This document shows positions 28,133 through 36,157 of a stretch of 64,000 nucleotides of DNA, piece by piece (position 1 is the stretch's first letter; each line of letters begins with the position of its first letter). The position numbers and the translations under genes are program-made. A model generated the notes under the pieces. The model saw nothing but the letters and a program-made list of their open reading frames with translations. It was not told the origin of the DNA and searched no databases. The DNA lies in NCBI GenBank assembly GCA_019244185.1, contig JAFATB010000014.1:251587-315586 (forward strand). Direction: 5' to 3'. Source of the stretch: Acidobacteriota bacterium (GTDB taxonomy: Bacteria > Acidobacteriota > Thermoanaerobaculia > Gp7-AA8).

Positions 28133-29356
28133 ATGGAGCTCGCCGTCCGCGCCGTCGACGTGTCGAAACACTACGACATGTACCGCCGGCCGATCGATCG
28201 CGTGATCGAGGTGCTGACGCGGCGGCCGCGCCACGTCGTCTTTCCCGCGCTGGAAAGCGTCTCCTTCGACGTGAAGCAGGGCGAGACGGTCGGCATCATC
28301 GGCCAGAACGGCGCGGGCAAGAGCACGCTGCTCAAGCTTCTGTGCGGCGTCGCGCGGCCGAGCGCGGGCGAGCTGCAGACCCACGGCACGATCGCGTCGA
28401 TCCTCGAGCTCGGCACCGGCTTCCATCCGGAGTTCACCGGCCGCGACAACGCCGCGCTCAACGCCGCCATCCTCGGCCTCACGCAGGCGGAGATCCGCGA
28501 GCGCCTCCCCGCGATCCTCGAGTTCTCCGAGCTCGGCTCGTTCGTCGACCGCCCGGTGAAGACGTACTCGTCGGGCATGTACATGCGCCTCGCGTTCTCC
28601 GTCGCGGTGAACGTGAATCCCGACATCCTCATCATCGACGAGGCGCTCGCCGTCGGCGACGGCCACTTTCAGAAAAAGTGCGTCGAGAAGATTCGCGAGT
28701 TTCAGGAAGAGGGGAAGACCATTCTCTTCTGCTCGCACTCGCTGTACTACGTCTCCTCGATCTGCCGCCGCACGCTGTGGCTCGATCGCGGACGCGTGAT
28801 GCGCTTCGGCCCGTCGCTCGACGTCGTGCACGACTACGAGTCGTTTCTGCGCGAGCGCGACAAGCAGCTGCCGGCGAACGACGAGCCGGTGGAACGCGCC
28901 ACGCCCGCGCGGTTTCGCGACATTGTGGTCTGCGATCGCAACGGCTTTCCGCGCGACCGCTTCGCGCGCGGCGAGGACATCCACGTGCGCGTGCGTATCG
29001 ATTCCGATCAGCCGTCGCAGCCGCTGCACGTCATCGTCGGCGTGCATCGTTCCGCCGACGATCTGCAGGTCTTCGCCGTCGGGACGCACGCCGACGGCAT
29101 GGCGCCGCTCTCCGGCCGTTCCGAATACGAGCTCACCGCGCGTCTGCTCGACGTGCCGCTCACGCGCGGCGACTACGAGATCATCGCCTTCCTCGGCGAC
29201 GAGCACGCGATGGCGGTCTTCGACCGGCGCGACGTGCGTCCCGCGTTTGCGATGACCGGCGACCGCTTCGAGATCGGTCTCATGACCATCGATCATCGCT
29301 GGGACGCCGGCAGCGCCGCGGAGCCAGCGGCGGAGCTCGTGCGGCAGCGCCGATGA
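28133..29356 (+). CDS. ABC polysaccharide exporter, ATP-binding protein with C-terminal Wzt-like domain
   Basis: A 407-residue cytoplasmic ATPase. Walker A is 'GQNGAGKSTLLK', the ABC signature 'YSSGMYMRLAFSV', and Walker B 'DILIIDEALAVGD', all within residues 1-250. An extra C-terminal domain (about 265-400) matches the position of the carbohydrate-binding domain of Wzt proteins, which recognises the finished chain end. The partner permease is at 18329. The stop overlaps the next glycosyltransferase gene as ATGA. A leaderless start at 28133 is preferred over ATG 28124. Confidence 0.9.
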   Translation: MELAVRAVDVSKHYDMYRRPIDRVIEVLTRRPRHVVFPALESVSFDVKQGETVGIIGQNGAGKSTLLKLLCGVARPSAGELQTHGTIASILELGTGFHPEFTGRDNAALNAAILGLTQAEIRERLPAILEFSELGSFVDRPVKTYSSGMYMRLAFSVAVNVNPDILIIDEALAVGDGHFQKKCVEKIREFQEEGKTILFCSHSLYYVSSICRRTLWLDRGRVMRFGPSLDVVHDYESFLRERDKQLPANDEPVERATPARFRDIVVCDRNGFPRDRFARGEDIHVRVRIDSDQPSQPLHVIVGVHRSADDLQVFAVGTHADGMAPLSGRSEYELTARLLDVPLTRGDYEIIAFLGDEHAMAVFDRRDVRPAFAMTGDRFEIGLMTIDHRWDAGSAAEPAAELVRQRR

Positions 29357-30387
29357 TCTCGCTGCTCGTCGTCAACTATCGTTCCGCCGTACTGGCCGCG
29401 GACGCGATCCGCACCGCGCGCGCCGCGTCGTCGTCGCCGCTGCAGGTCGTCGTCGTCGACAACAGTGAAGATCCTGCGGAAGCGCATGCATTGCGAGGCA
29501 TCGCTGATGTGTTGATCGTGTCGTCTACGAATCGCGGCTACGCCGGCGGCATCAACGACGGACGCCGCGCGTGCGACGGCGACACCATCGTCGTGACGAA
29601 TCCCGACGTGCGCTTCGCGCCGCAATCCATCGATCACCTGGTTGCCGCACTCGACGCGAAGACCGCGGTCGCGGGACCTGCACTCTTCTGGGACGACGCT
29701 CATGAATGGCGCTTGCCGCCGGGGGACCTCGGCACCGGTTGGCAGAAGCTCGACGAGCTGCTCGCGTCGCGCTCGCGCGCGTGGGCGGACGTGCGCGACG
29801 CACGCCGCAGCCGCGCGCGCATCGCCTTCTGGTCGCTTGCGGACACGACGCACGTGGCGATGCTCTCCGGCGCGGTGCTCGCGATCCGCGCGTCGGACTT
29901 CGACGCCGTCGGCGGCTTCGACGAGCGCTTTCGTCTCTACTTTGAAGAAGCGGACTTTCTGCGCCGCGTCGCTGCGCACCGCAAGCGCATCGCGTACGTG
30001 CCCGCGGCGCGTTGCCGGCATCTCTACAACCAGAGTGCGGGGCAGGAGCGCGAGACCGCGGCGGCGCGCTACGCGGAGTCGCAGCGGAAGTATCTCGAGA
30101 AGTGGAACGGTCCGTTCGCGGCGCGTGCTCTCGAACGTTTCGCGCGACCGCTGCCCGCACACGACGCGCAGCCGCTCGATGGTGCGTTGAGGCTCGATCG
30201 CGACGGCGTGGTCGTCGAAGTATCGCCGCTGGCGAGCTTCGCGACCGCTGCCGGATTTTTCGCAGACAGTCGCCACGTCGTGCTGCCGCCGGACGTACGT
30301 GCGGCGTTGCGCGATGACGAGCTCTACCTGCGTGTCGTCGCGCGCGACACGGCGCGCGTACTGGCGACGTATAAAATCACCGCATGA
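29353..30387 (+). CDS. Family 2 glycosyltransferase (rhamnosyltransferase-like)
   Basis: A 344-residue GT-A glycosyltransferase. The N-terminus reads 'ISLLVVNYRSA', with 'VVVDNSEDP', the 'NRGYAGGINDG' loop and 'VVTNPDVRF' (the NPD variant of the DxD metal site), followed by 'GGFDERFRLYFEEADFLRR'. This set is typical of WbbL-like rhamnosyltransferases, so a deoxysugar donor is possible. A C-terminal extension (about 265-344) has no obvious motif. The ATG lies in the stop of the ATPase gene and the end overlaps the next start as ATGA, indicating one glycan operon. Confidence 0.85.
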   Translation: MISLLVVNYRSAVLAADAIRTARAASSSPLQVVVVDNSEDPAEAHALRGIADVLIVSSTNRGYAGGINDGRRACDGDTIVVTNPDVRFAPQSIDHLVAALDAKTAVAGPALFWDDAHEWRLPPGDLGTGWQKLDELLASRSRAWADVRDARRSRARIAFWSLADTTHVAMLSGAVLAIRASDFDAVGGFDERFRLYFEEADFLRRVAAHRKRIAYVPAARCRHLYNQSAGQERETAAARYAESQRKYLEKWNGPFAARALERFARPLPAHDAQPLDGALRLDRDGVVVEVSPLASFATAAGFFADSRHVVLPPDVRAALRDDELYLRVVARDTARVLATYKITA

Positions 30388-31865
30388 GCTCGACCAGCGT
30401 CTCGGTCGTGGTGCCGTGCGGCGGACGCGAGCGCGAGCCGCGCCCGACGCTCGACGCGATCGCGCGCTATCTCGAGACGACCGGCTTCACGTTCGAGATC
30501 CTCGCGCCGCAGGACGAGACGTTCGGCGGCGCGCTGCGCCGCGGCGTGAGCGATGCGCGCGGCGGCGTGGTGGTCATCGTCGATCCCGCGCTGCCGTATC
30601 CCGTGAGCGCGATCGGCGACGCTGTCGCGATGGTCGAGTCGGGCGCGACGGACATCGTGTTTGCCAGCGCGCGCGCGGATTTCCGCGGATCGGCGTTGCT
30701 GCGCGCGCTGCTCGTGCCGATCGTGCCCGATCCGCGTGTGCATCTCGCCGCGTTCTCCTCGTCCGCGGCGAAAATCGTCGTCGCCGAGTCGCGGCTGGTC
30801 TCGCGCGGCGTCGAGCTCGAGATCGCGTTTCTCGCGAACAAATACGGCTTCCGCATCGAGCGGCTCGTCGTCGGCGACGGTGCGCGCTCGCGCTCGTTCG
30901 GCGCGATCGGCGGACTCGCTCCGGCGATCGCGATCCGCCTCGCGAACCGGCGCAACGCGTACCGTGCGGCGCGGCGCTGTCCCGTTTGTTTCTCGCATGA
31001 GGTTTGGAGCTGCGCGCAGATTCCGGGGAACGTCGTGCGCGCGTGCCGCCGCTGCAAATGCCGCTACCTGAATCAATTCACCGACGGCGAGAGCGGCCAG
31101 CCGGTGCGGCGCGTGCTGCGCGCGCACACTGATTCCGCGCCGCCGTCGTACGAGTCGCATTCGCCGTCCGCGCGCGAGAAGACGAGTCTGCGCCGCTTCA
31201 ACGGGCTGCGCCGCCAGCTGCCGCTGCGCGCGCGCGTGCTCGAAGTCGGCGTGCGCGACGGCAGCTTCGGCGCGATCGCGGAACGCGAGTACGAATACGT
31301 CGGCATCGATCCCGCCTCCGCCGCGGCGCGCCACGCCCGCGCGCGCGGCCTCGACGTCTACTGCGCGTCGCTCTCGTCGTTCGTCAACACCGGCCCGGCG
31401 TTCGACGGCATCACGCTCTTTCACGTCTTCGAGAACATGGCCGATCCGCACGACGCGCTCGCGCGCATCAAAGAGCTGCTCAAGCCGGGCGGTGTGCTGT
31501 TTCTCTCGACATTCGATACGGAAGGCCTCATTTATCTCTTCTCCGAGCAGAAGCGGATGGCGCAGAACTTCCGCACGCATCTCGTGCTGTACTCGCGCTC
31601 CGCGCTCATCGAGCTTCTCGAACACTCCGGCTTCGAGATCGACGACATCGGTCCCGACTTCGAGTATCGCGATCACAAGTTCCTGCGGCACTGGCTCGCG
31701 TCGCATCATCCGCTGCTCGCGCCGCTCGTGAACGCGATGCTCCGGCTCCTGCCCGATCCGCTCATCGTCAGCACCGGCTCGATCCGCATCGTGGCCAAGC
31801 GCCGCGCCGGGATGTCCGCGAACGCGCGCGCGATCCGCTCCGTCGAGCCCACGCATGCCCGATAG
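30384..31865 (+). CDS. Fusion: degenerate GT2-like domain, zinc-ribbon motif and SAM methyltransferase
   Basis: A 493-residue protein in three parts. Residues 1-190 resemble a dolichyl-phosphate-mannose-synthase-like GT-A domain ('SVVVPCGG', 'GALRRGVSDARGGVVVIVDPALPYP'), but the usual D-A-D is D-P-A, so the metal site is probably impaired. Residues 199-224 contain paired cysteines (CPVC and CRRCKC) like a zinc ribbon. Residues about 265-480 form a class I methyltransferase with 'VLEVGVRDGSFG', 'GIDPASAAA' and 'LFHVFENMADPHDAL'. It may methylate a nascent glycan; a chain-terminator role recognised by the ATPase C-terminal domain is inference. ATGA overlap with the previous gene. Confidence 0.75.
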   Translation: MSSTSVSVVVPCGGREREPRPTLDAIARYLETTGFTFEILAPQDETFGGALRRGVSDARGGVVVIVDPALPYPVSAIGDAVAMVESGATDIVFASARADFRGSALLRALLVPIVPDPRVHLAAFSSSAAKIVVAESRLVSRGVELEIAFLANKYGFRIERLVVGDGARSRSFGAIGGLAPAIAIRLANRRNAYRAARRCPVCFSHEVWSCAQIPGNVVRACRRCKCRYLNQFTDGESGQPVRRVLRAHTDSAPPSYESHSPSAREKTSLRRFNGLRRQLPLRARVLEVGVRDGSFGAIAEREYEYVGIDPASAAARHARARGLDVYCASLSSFVNTGPAFDGITLFHVFENMADPHDALARIKELLKPGGVLFLSTFDTEGLIYLFSEQKRMAQNFRTHLVLYSRSALIELLEHSGFEIDDIGPDFEYRDHKFLRHWLASHHPLLAPLVNAMLRLLPDPLIVSTGSIRIVAKRRAGMSANARAIRSVEPTHAR

Positions 31866-32871
31866 CGCATCGACGAGCGGCGCGTCGTTCACGATCCGCG
31901 CGTATCGCGACCGCGACGAGCGCGCGATCCTTGACCTCTTCGCGCGCTCGTTCCCGCACGCGCCGCGGGGCGTCGAGCACTTTCGCTGGAAATATCGCGA
32001 GAACCCGTTCGGCAACGAGCACATCAGCCTCGCGTTCGACGCCGATGCGCGCCTCGTCGGACACTACGCCGGCTACGCGGTGCCGTTCCGCATCGACGGC
32101 CGCGACGTCCTCGCGCATCAGATCGGCGACACCATGACCGACGTCGCCATCCGCCACATCGGCCGCGGCCCGACCAGCATCCTCGGCCGCACGGCGCTGC
32201 ACTTCTACGAGCATTTCTGCGACGGCCGCGTCGCGTTCAACTACGGCTTCAACGTCGCCAACATCCAGAAGTTCTCGCTGCGCTTTCTCCGCAGCGATCG
32301 CGTCGAGCCGGTGATGTATCGCGTGCGCGATCTTCGCGCGCATCCGCTCGCGCCGCTGCCGCGCATGCAGCGCTGGGCGCGTGGCTATCAGCTCGAGTTG
32401 GTGCGCGAGACGACCGCGGAATTCGACGAGCTCTTCGCGCGCGTCGCGCCCGCGTATCGCTTTCTCGTCCGCCGCGACGCGCGCTACCTCCGCTGGCGTT
32501 ATCTCGACTGTCCGGACACGCAGTACGTCGTCGTCGCGATTCGCAAGTGGCGCACGCTCGTGGGCTGGATCGCGTTTCGGATTCGCGAGAACCGTTTCGT
32601 GTGGGGTGACGCGCTGTTCGATCCCGACTTTGCCGATGCCGCCGAAGTCGTGCTGCGCCATGTCGTGCCGTCGTATCCGGTCGATGCGATCGAAGCATGG
32701 TTCCCGCCGCGGCCCGCGTGGTTCGACGCGACGCTGCGCGAGCTCGCCTTCGAGACGCGTCCCGAGCCGCAGGATCTCTCCGTGATGTGCGTGCCGTTTG
32801 CGCTCGCCGACGCCACCGCGCGCATGCGTGACGGGCTGTACTACACGTGGGGCGACTCCGACCTCTTCTGA
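31855..32871 (+). CDS. GNAT-type N-acetyltransferase-like protein
   Basis: A 338-residue cytoplasmic protein that starts within the end of the fusion gene (11-bp overlap). The N-terminal 'FTIRAYRDRDERAILDLF' and 'FRWKYRENPFG' pattern matches the long GNAT-like proteins found in glycan clusters, with a second half that includes 'DARYLRWRYLDCP'. A classical acetyl-CoA loop is not obvious. It probably acylates an amino sugar or peptide; the substrate is unknown. Likely part of the plus-strand glycan operon. Confidence 0.7.
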   Translation: MPDSASTSGASFTIRAYRDRDERAILDLFARSFPHAPRGVEHFRWKYRENPFGNEHISLAFDADARLVGHYAGYAVPFRIDGRDVLAHQIGDTMTDVAIRHIGRGPTSILGRTALHFYEHFCDGRVAFNYGFNVANIQKFSLRFLRSDRVEPVMYRVRDLRAHPLAPLPRMQRWARGYQLELVRETTAEFDELFARVAPAYRFLVRRDARYLRWRYLDCPDTQYVVVAIRKWRTLVGWIAFRIRENRFVWGDALFDPDFADAAEVVLRHVVPSYPVDAIEAWFPPRPAWFDATLRELAFETRPEPQDLSVMCVPFALADATARMRDGLYYTWGDSDLF

Positions 32872-32910
32872 CGGCTGGCTCGCGCTCTGCAAGCCGTTCT
32901 CATCCGTCGG

Positions 32911-32916
32911 TACAAT
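32911..32916 (+). promoter_or_regulatory. TACAAT -10-like box before the receiver gene
   Basis: The box is 12 nt before the ATG at 32929, with no Shine-Dalgarno between. A weak TGCAAG stands 17 bp upstream as -35. It is one of a set of such boxes in this window. Confidence 0.4.
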
Positions 32917-32928
32917 GACGGCACGCCC

Positions 32929-33345
32929 ATGAGCATGACGCACGAACCGCGGGACACGAGAGACAAGCGCGTCGGCGCCGTCGATAAAAAGCGCGTGCTC
33001 GTCATCGACGACGACCTTCCGCTGCGCGGCATGCTCGCCGCGGCGCTGCGGCAGCACGGCTTTCAGGTGCTGCTCGCGGGCGACGGCGCGGAAGGGCAGC
33101 GCGCGCTCACGATCCATCGTCCGGACATCGTGCTGCTCGATCTCGCCATGCCCGACGTCAACGGCTGGGATTTTCTGCAGCGCCTTCAGGAGACCGGCCA
33201 CCTTGGCCGTTTCCCCATCGTCGTGCTCTCCGCGCACGCGCGCGTGGAGCCGCAGGCGCTGCTGCAGATGGGCGTCGCCGCGATTCTGCCGAAGCCGTTC
33301 AACCTCGGCGAGCTGATTGACCTCATCGAGCATCTCGCGGCGTGA
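32929..33345 (+). CDS. Stand-alone response regulator (receiver domain only)
   Basis: A 138-residue protein. After about 20 polar residues comes one CheY-type receiver: 'RVLVIDDDLPLR' (acidic pocket), 'PDIVLLDLAMPDVNGWDFL' with the phospho-acceptor aspartate at about residue 70, 'IVVLSAHA' and 'ILPKPFNL' with the conserved lysine. No output domain is present. Its stop overlaps the next methyltransferase start (TGATG), so the two are made together. No histidine kinase gene is nearby. Confidence 0.92.
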   Translation: MSMTHEPRDTRDKRVGAVDKKRVLVIDDDLPLRGMLAAALRQHGFQVLLAGDGAEGQRALTIHRPDIVLLDLAMPDVNGWDFLQRLQETGHLGRFPIVVLSAHARVEPQALLQMGVAAILPKPFNLGELIDLIEHLAA

Positions 33346-34013
33346 TGGCTTCCGCGCGCGCGGCCGACGTTGCCTCGACGCTCGCGTCCCTCTACGACAT
33401 CCGCTCGCTCCGCACGTACGTCCGTTGGAAAGTGCGCAGCGATCCCGCGTACGCCGCCGTGCTCGCGCGCGTGCGCGACTACGCGCAGCCGCTGCTCGAC
33501 CTCGGCTGCGGCGTCGGCTTGCTGCCGTTTTATCTGCGCGAGCACGGTGTCGGCGTGCCCATCCTCGGCATCGACTTCGACGACCGCAAGATCGACGTCG
33601 CGCGCAAGGCGGCGCAGCGCTATCGCGGCATCGATTTCATCCGAGGAGACGCGCGCGACGCGTTGCCGGAAGGCCACAACATCGTCATCCTGGACATCCT
33701 TCAATACTTTCCGACGGCAGACCAGAAACGCATCCTGACGCAGGTCGCGAAAGCCGTCGCGCCGGAAGGAATCGTCGTCATCCGCTCCGGCGTGCGCGAC
33801 GCGTCGTGGCGCTTCCGCATCACGCGCGCGGTCGATGCGTTCGGACGCGCGATCCGCTGGATGCGCGCGGAGTCGCTGAACTATCCGGCGCGCGAGGAGA
33901 TCGTCGGCGCATTCGACGGCTTCCACGCCGGCGTCACGCCGTTGTGGGGCGGCTCGCCGTTCAACAACTATCTCTTCGTCTTCACGCGCGGAGCTGCGCG
34001 TCGTCCGGAATGA
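33345..34013 (+). CDS. Class I SAM-dependent methyltransferase
   Basis: A 222-residue cytoplasmic enzyme. SAM motif I is 'LLDLGCGVGLLPFYL', motif II 'ILGIDFDDRKID', then 'FIRGDARDALP' and 'NIVILDILQYF'. The C-terminal 'YNYLFVFTR'-like end is typical of small-molecule methyltransferases. The ATG overlaps the receiver gene stop. Its 3' end overlaps the convergent deacetylase gene by 32 bp. The substrate is unknown; by context it may act on a glycan, glycolipid or lipid. Confidence 0.85.
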   Translation: MASARAADVASTLASLYDIRSLRTYVRWKVRSDPAYAAVLARVRDYAQPLLDLGCGVGLLPFYLREHGVGVPILGIDFDDRKIDVARKAAQRYRGIDFIRGDARDALPEGHNIVILDILQYFPTADQKRILTQVAKAVAPEGIVVIRSGVRDASWRFRITRAVDAFGRAIRWMRAESLNYPAREEIVGAFDGFHAGVTPLWGGSPFNNYLFVFTRGAARRPE

Positions 34014-34722
34014 CGAACGCGTAGCCGCGCTCGTGCACCGCGTCGATGACGCGCTCGAGTGAGGGCAGCGAATGCGCGCGTCCCTGATGCAGCACGATGA
34101 TCGCGCCGGGGCGCAGCCGCGGCAGGATGCGCGCGGCGATCTCCTCCGGATCGCTCACCACCGCGTCGAACGCGCGCGCCGTCCAGCCGATGAGGCGCAT
34201 GCCGCGCCGCGCGAGCGCCGGATGCACGAACGGATTCTTCATCCCGACCGGCGCGCGGAACCAGCGCGGCGTCGCGCCGGTGATCTCCGCGAGCGCGCGG
34301 TTGCAGCCTTCGATCTCATTCGCGATGCGCGCCGGCGGCGAGCACCAGAAGCTGCCTGCCGGATGCGTTTCCGAATGATTGGCTACGCTGTGGCCGCGCG
34401 CGAGCATCTCTTCGACGAGCTCGCGATGCTGCGACGCGAGCGTGCCTTTCACGAAGAACGTCGCCTTCACGCCGCGCGCGGCGAACGAGTCGAGCAGAGC
34501 GCGCGTGTCGTCGGTCGGGCCATCGTCGATCGTCAGCCACACTTCTTTGCGCGGCGTATCGAAGTGCGTGATCACGTCGCCGAGCCACTGCACGTTCGGC
34601 CGCAGCGTCGGATAGAGAATCAACGCGTGCGAGAGCGCAAGCACCGCGATGCCGCCGAGCGGCGAGTGTGGCCACAACGCGACGAGCGCGAGCGGCGCGA
34701 TCGCGGCGAAGCCGAGGATCAG
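33982..34722 (-). CDS. Polysaccharide deacetylase (CE4/NodB-type), probable CTG start
   Basis: A 246-residue protein with two N-terminal hydrophobic segments (about 1-40), so membrane-anchored with the catalytic part outside. CE4 motifs are 'LTIDDGPTDDT' (the aspartate pair), 'HSVANHSETHP' (metal histidines) and 'RAPVGMKNP'. No ATG, GTG or TTG lies at the expected start. The frame begins naturally at a CTG (34722) that overlaps the previous stop as CTGA, matching the NTGA overlaps of all upstream junctions; TTG 34677 and GTG 34644 are alternatives. It removes N-acetyl or O-acetyl groups from a glycan by family. Last gene of the operon. Confidence 0.85.
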   Translation of the reverse strand: MILGFAAIAPLALVALWPHSPLGGIAVLALSHALILYPTLRPNVQWLGDVITHFDTPRKEVWLTIDDGPTDDTRALLDSFAARGVKATFFVKGTLASQHRELVEEMLARGHSVANHSETHPAGSFWCSPPARIANEIEGCNRALAEITGATPRWFRAPVGMKNPFVHPALARRGMRLIGWTARAFDAVVSDPEEIAARILPRLRPGAIIVLHQGRAHSLPSLERVIDAVHERGYAFVIPDDAQLRA

Positions 34723-35261
34723 CCTTCGGATGCGAACCTCCGCTCCAGCCGCGCGATCGAGCCGCGCAGGAGAAACACGATCGCCGCCGCGACGACGTTC
34801 AGCATGACGATGCCGAGAAACTGCCACGCCACGAAACTGAGCCACGACTCCGAGCGCGCGTACACGAGCGCGCCGATGAAGATCAGCAGCAGATACGCGG
34901 CGTCGATCATCGCGACGTGGCGCTCGATCGGCACGCGCACGAGCGGCAGCAACAGGCCGACCGCGTACAACGGAATCTCGATCAGCACGATCGTGACCGG
35001 CACCGCGGCCGCGAACGCGAGCGGTAGCGGCCACGGCTCGAACAGCTCTCCCGCGACGAAGCAGAACACCATCAGCAGGATCCAGACGCTCACGCCGAAC
35101 TGCTCGCCCGCGCTCTGATCGCGATCGATGAACAGCGCCACCTCTTTCGGCTCGGGACGCGCGCGGAGCAGTCGCAGATACGCGTACAACCGGAACAGCG
35201 CATAGCGGTGCCGCGACGGCAGCCACCGCGCCTCCGCATGTCCGCGAATCGTCTGCCTCAA
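34719..35261 (-). CDS. Integral membrane protein in glycolipid operon, unknown function
   Basis: A 180-residue protein from a TTG start that overlaps the acyltransferase stop as TTGA, behind a GGAGGAG site. The N-terminal 50 residues are basic and soluble, then about four transmembrane helices follow (around 57-77, 79-105, 114-134 and 142-166). I recognise no family. By position it could be a flippase-like or scaffold component for a glycolipid; this is inference. Confidence 0.75.
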   Translation of the reverse strand: MRQTIRGHAEARWLPSRHRYALFRLYAYLRLLRARPEPKEVALFIDRDQSAGEQFGVSVWILLMVFCFVAGELFEPWPLPLAFAAAVPVTIVLIEIPLYAVGLLLPLVRVPIERHVAMIDAAYLLLIFIGALVYARSESWLSFVAWQFLGIVMLNVVAAAIVFLLRGSIARLERRFASEG

Positions 35262-36157
35262 CCGAGCTCCTCCGAGTACGGCTGAAACGCGAACCACTGA
35301 AACCACGCGTCGCGCAACACGCGCTCGAGCTCGACGGTCCATTGCGCGACGGCGCGCTCGAACGCTTCCGTGCGGTCGCGCGTGCGCAGCACGTCGAACG
35401 GCGCGAACGCCGCGAGGCGATAGCGGCGACGGCCGAGGCGGAAGATGAAGATCGGATAGATCGGCACGCGCGCCGCCATCGCCAGCGCGAACGGTCCGGC
35501 GGGGACCGACGTCGTTTTGCCGAAGAGCTTCGCCGGCAGCGCCGAGATGCCGGGCGTCACGCGGTCGCCCTGGATGGCGATGATCTCGCCGCGCTGCAGC
35601 GAATGCAGCAGATCGAGTGCGAGCTCGCTCGCGCGCGAGCTGAAGTCGACTTTCAGATTCTCCTCGAGCATGCGCCCGTGCTTCGCTTCTTCATACGCGC
35701 GCGTCTGCGGATCGATCTCGGGCGCGCGTACCATGACGATCTGCCGGTGCGAGTTCTCGGCGAAGATGTGCGCGCCGAGGTCGTAGTTGCCCATGTGCGC
35801 GGTGAGGATGATCGCCCCGCCGTCGCGCGCCTGCAGGTTCTCGAAGTGCTCGAGTCCGACGAAGTCCCAGTCGGGGCTGATGCGCTGCTCCTGAAAGCGC
35901 ACGTTGTCGGTGATCGTCCACGCGTAGTTCCAGAAGACGCGGAACGTGCGCAGGAAGTTGCCGGCCGACGTCGAGCCGGGAAGGATCGCGGTGAGATTGC
36001 GCATCACGCCGCGGCGGCCGGGACCCCACAGCAGGAAAAAGAGCGACCACGAGCCGATGACGATCGGCTCGAGCCAGAGCGGCACGTGCAGCACGGCCCA
36101 GCGCAGAAACTGGCGCCAGAACACGCCGTGCACGAGGAAGCGCCGGTGCCAGTTCAC
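35258..36157 (-). CDS. Lysophospholipid/lipid A-type acyltransferase (LpxL-like)
   Basis: A 299-residue inner-membrane acyltransferase of the LpxL/HtrB family. The N-terminal hydrophobic segment is followed by 'VMRNLTAIL', the catalytic H-x4-D motif 'LTAHMGNYD', and 'IQGDRVTPG' with 'PAKLFGKTTSVPAGPFALAM', the substrate-binding region. The GTG start overlaps the upstream glycosyltransferase stop as GTGA. Family members transfer an acyl chain to a lipid or glycolipid acceptor. With two deacetylase genes and several glycosyltransferases around it, an acylated glycolipid or modified lipid A is the likely product. Confidence 0.88.
   Translation of the reverse strand: MNWHRRFLVHGVFWRQFLRWAVLHVPLWLEPIVIGSWSLFFLLWGPGRRGVMRNLTAILPGSTSAGNFLRTFRVFWNYAWTITDNVRFQEQRISPDWDFVGLEHFENLQARDGGAIILTAHMGNYDLGAHIFAENSHRQIVMVRAPEIDPQTRAYEEAKHGRMLEENLKVDFSSRASELALDLLHSLQRGEIIAIQGDRVTPGISALPAKLFGKTTSVPAGPFALAMAARVPIYPIFIFRLGRRRYRLAAFAPFDVLRTRDRTEAFERAVAQWTVELERVLRDAWFQWFAFQPYSEELG

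Noticed and set aside
30370..30384. TATAAA box before the GT-methyltransferase fusion as an independent promoter
   Set aside because: It lies within the previous gene and the two genes overlap as ATGA, so operon expression explains it.
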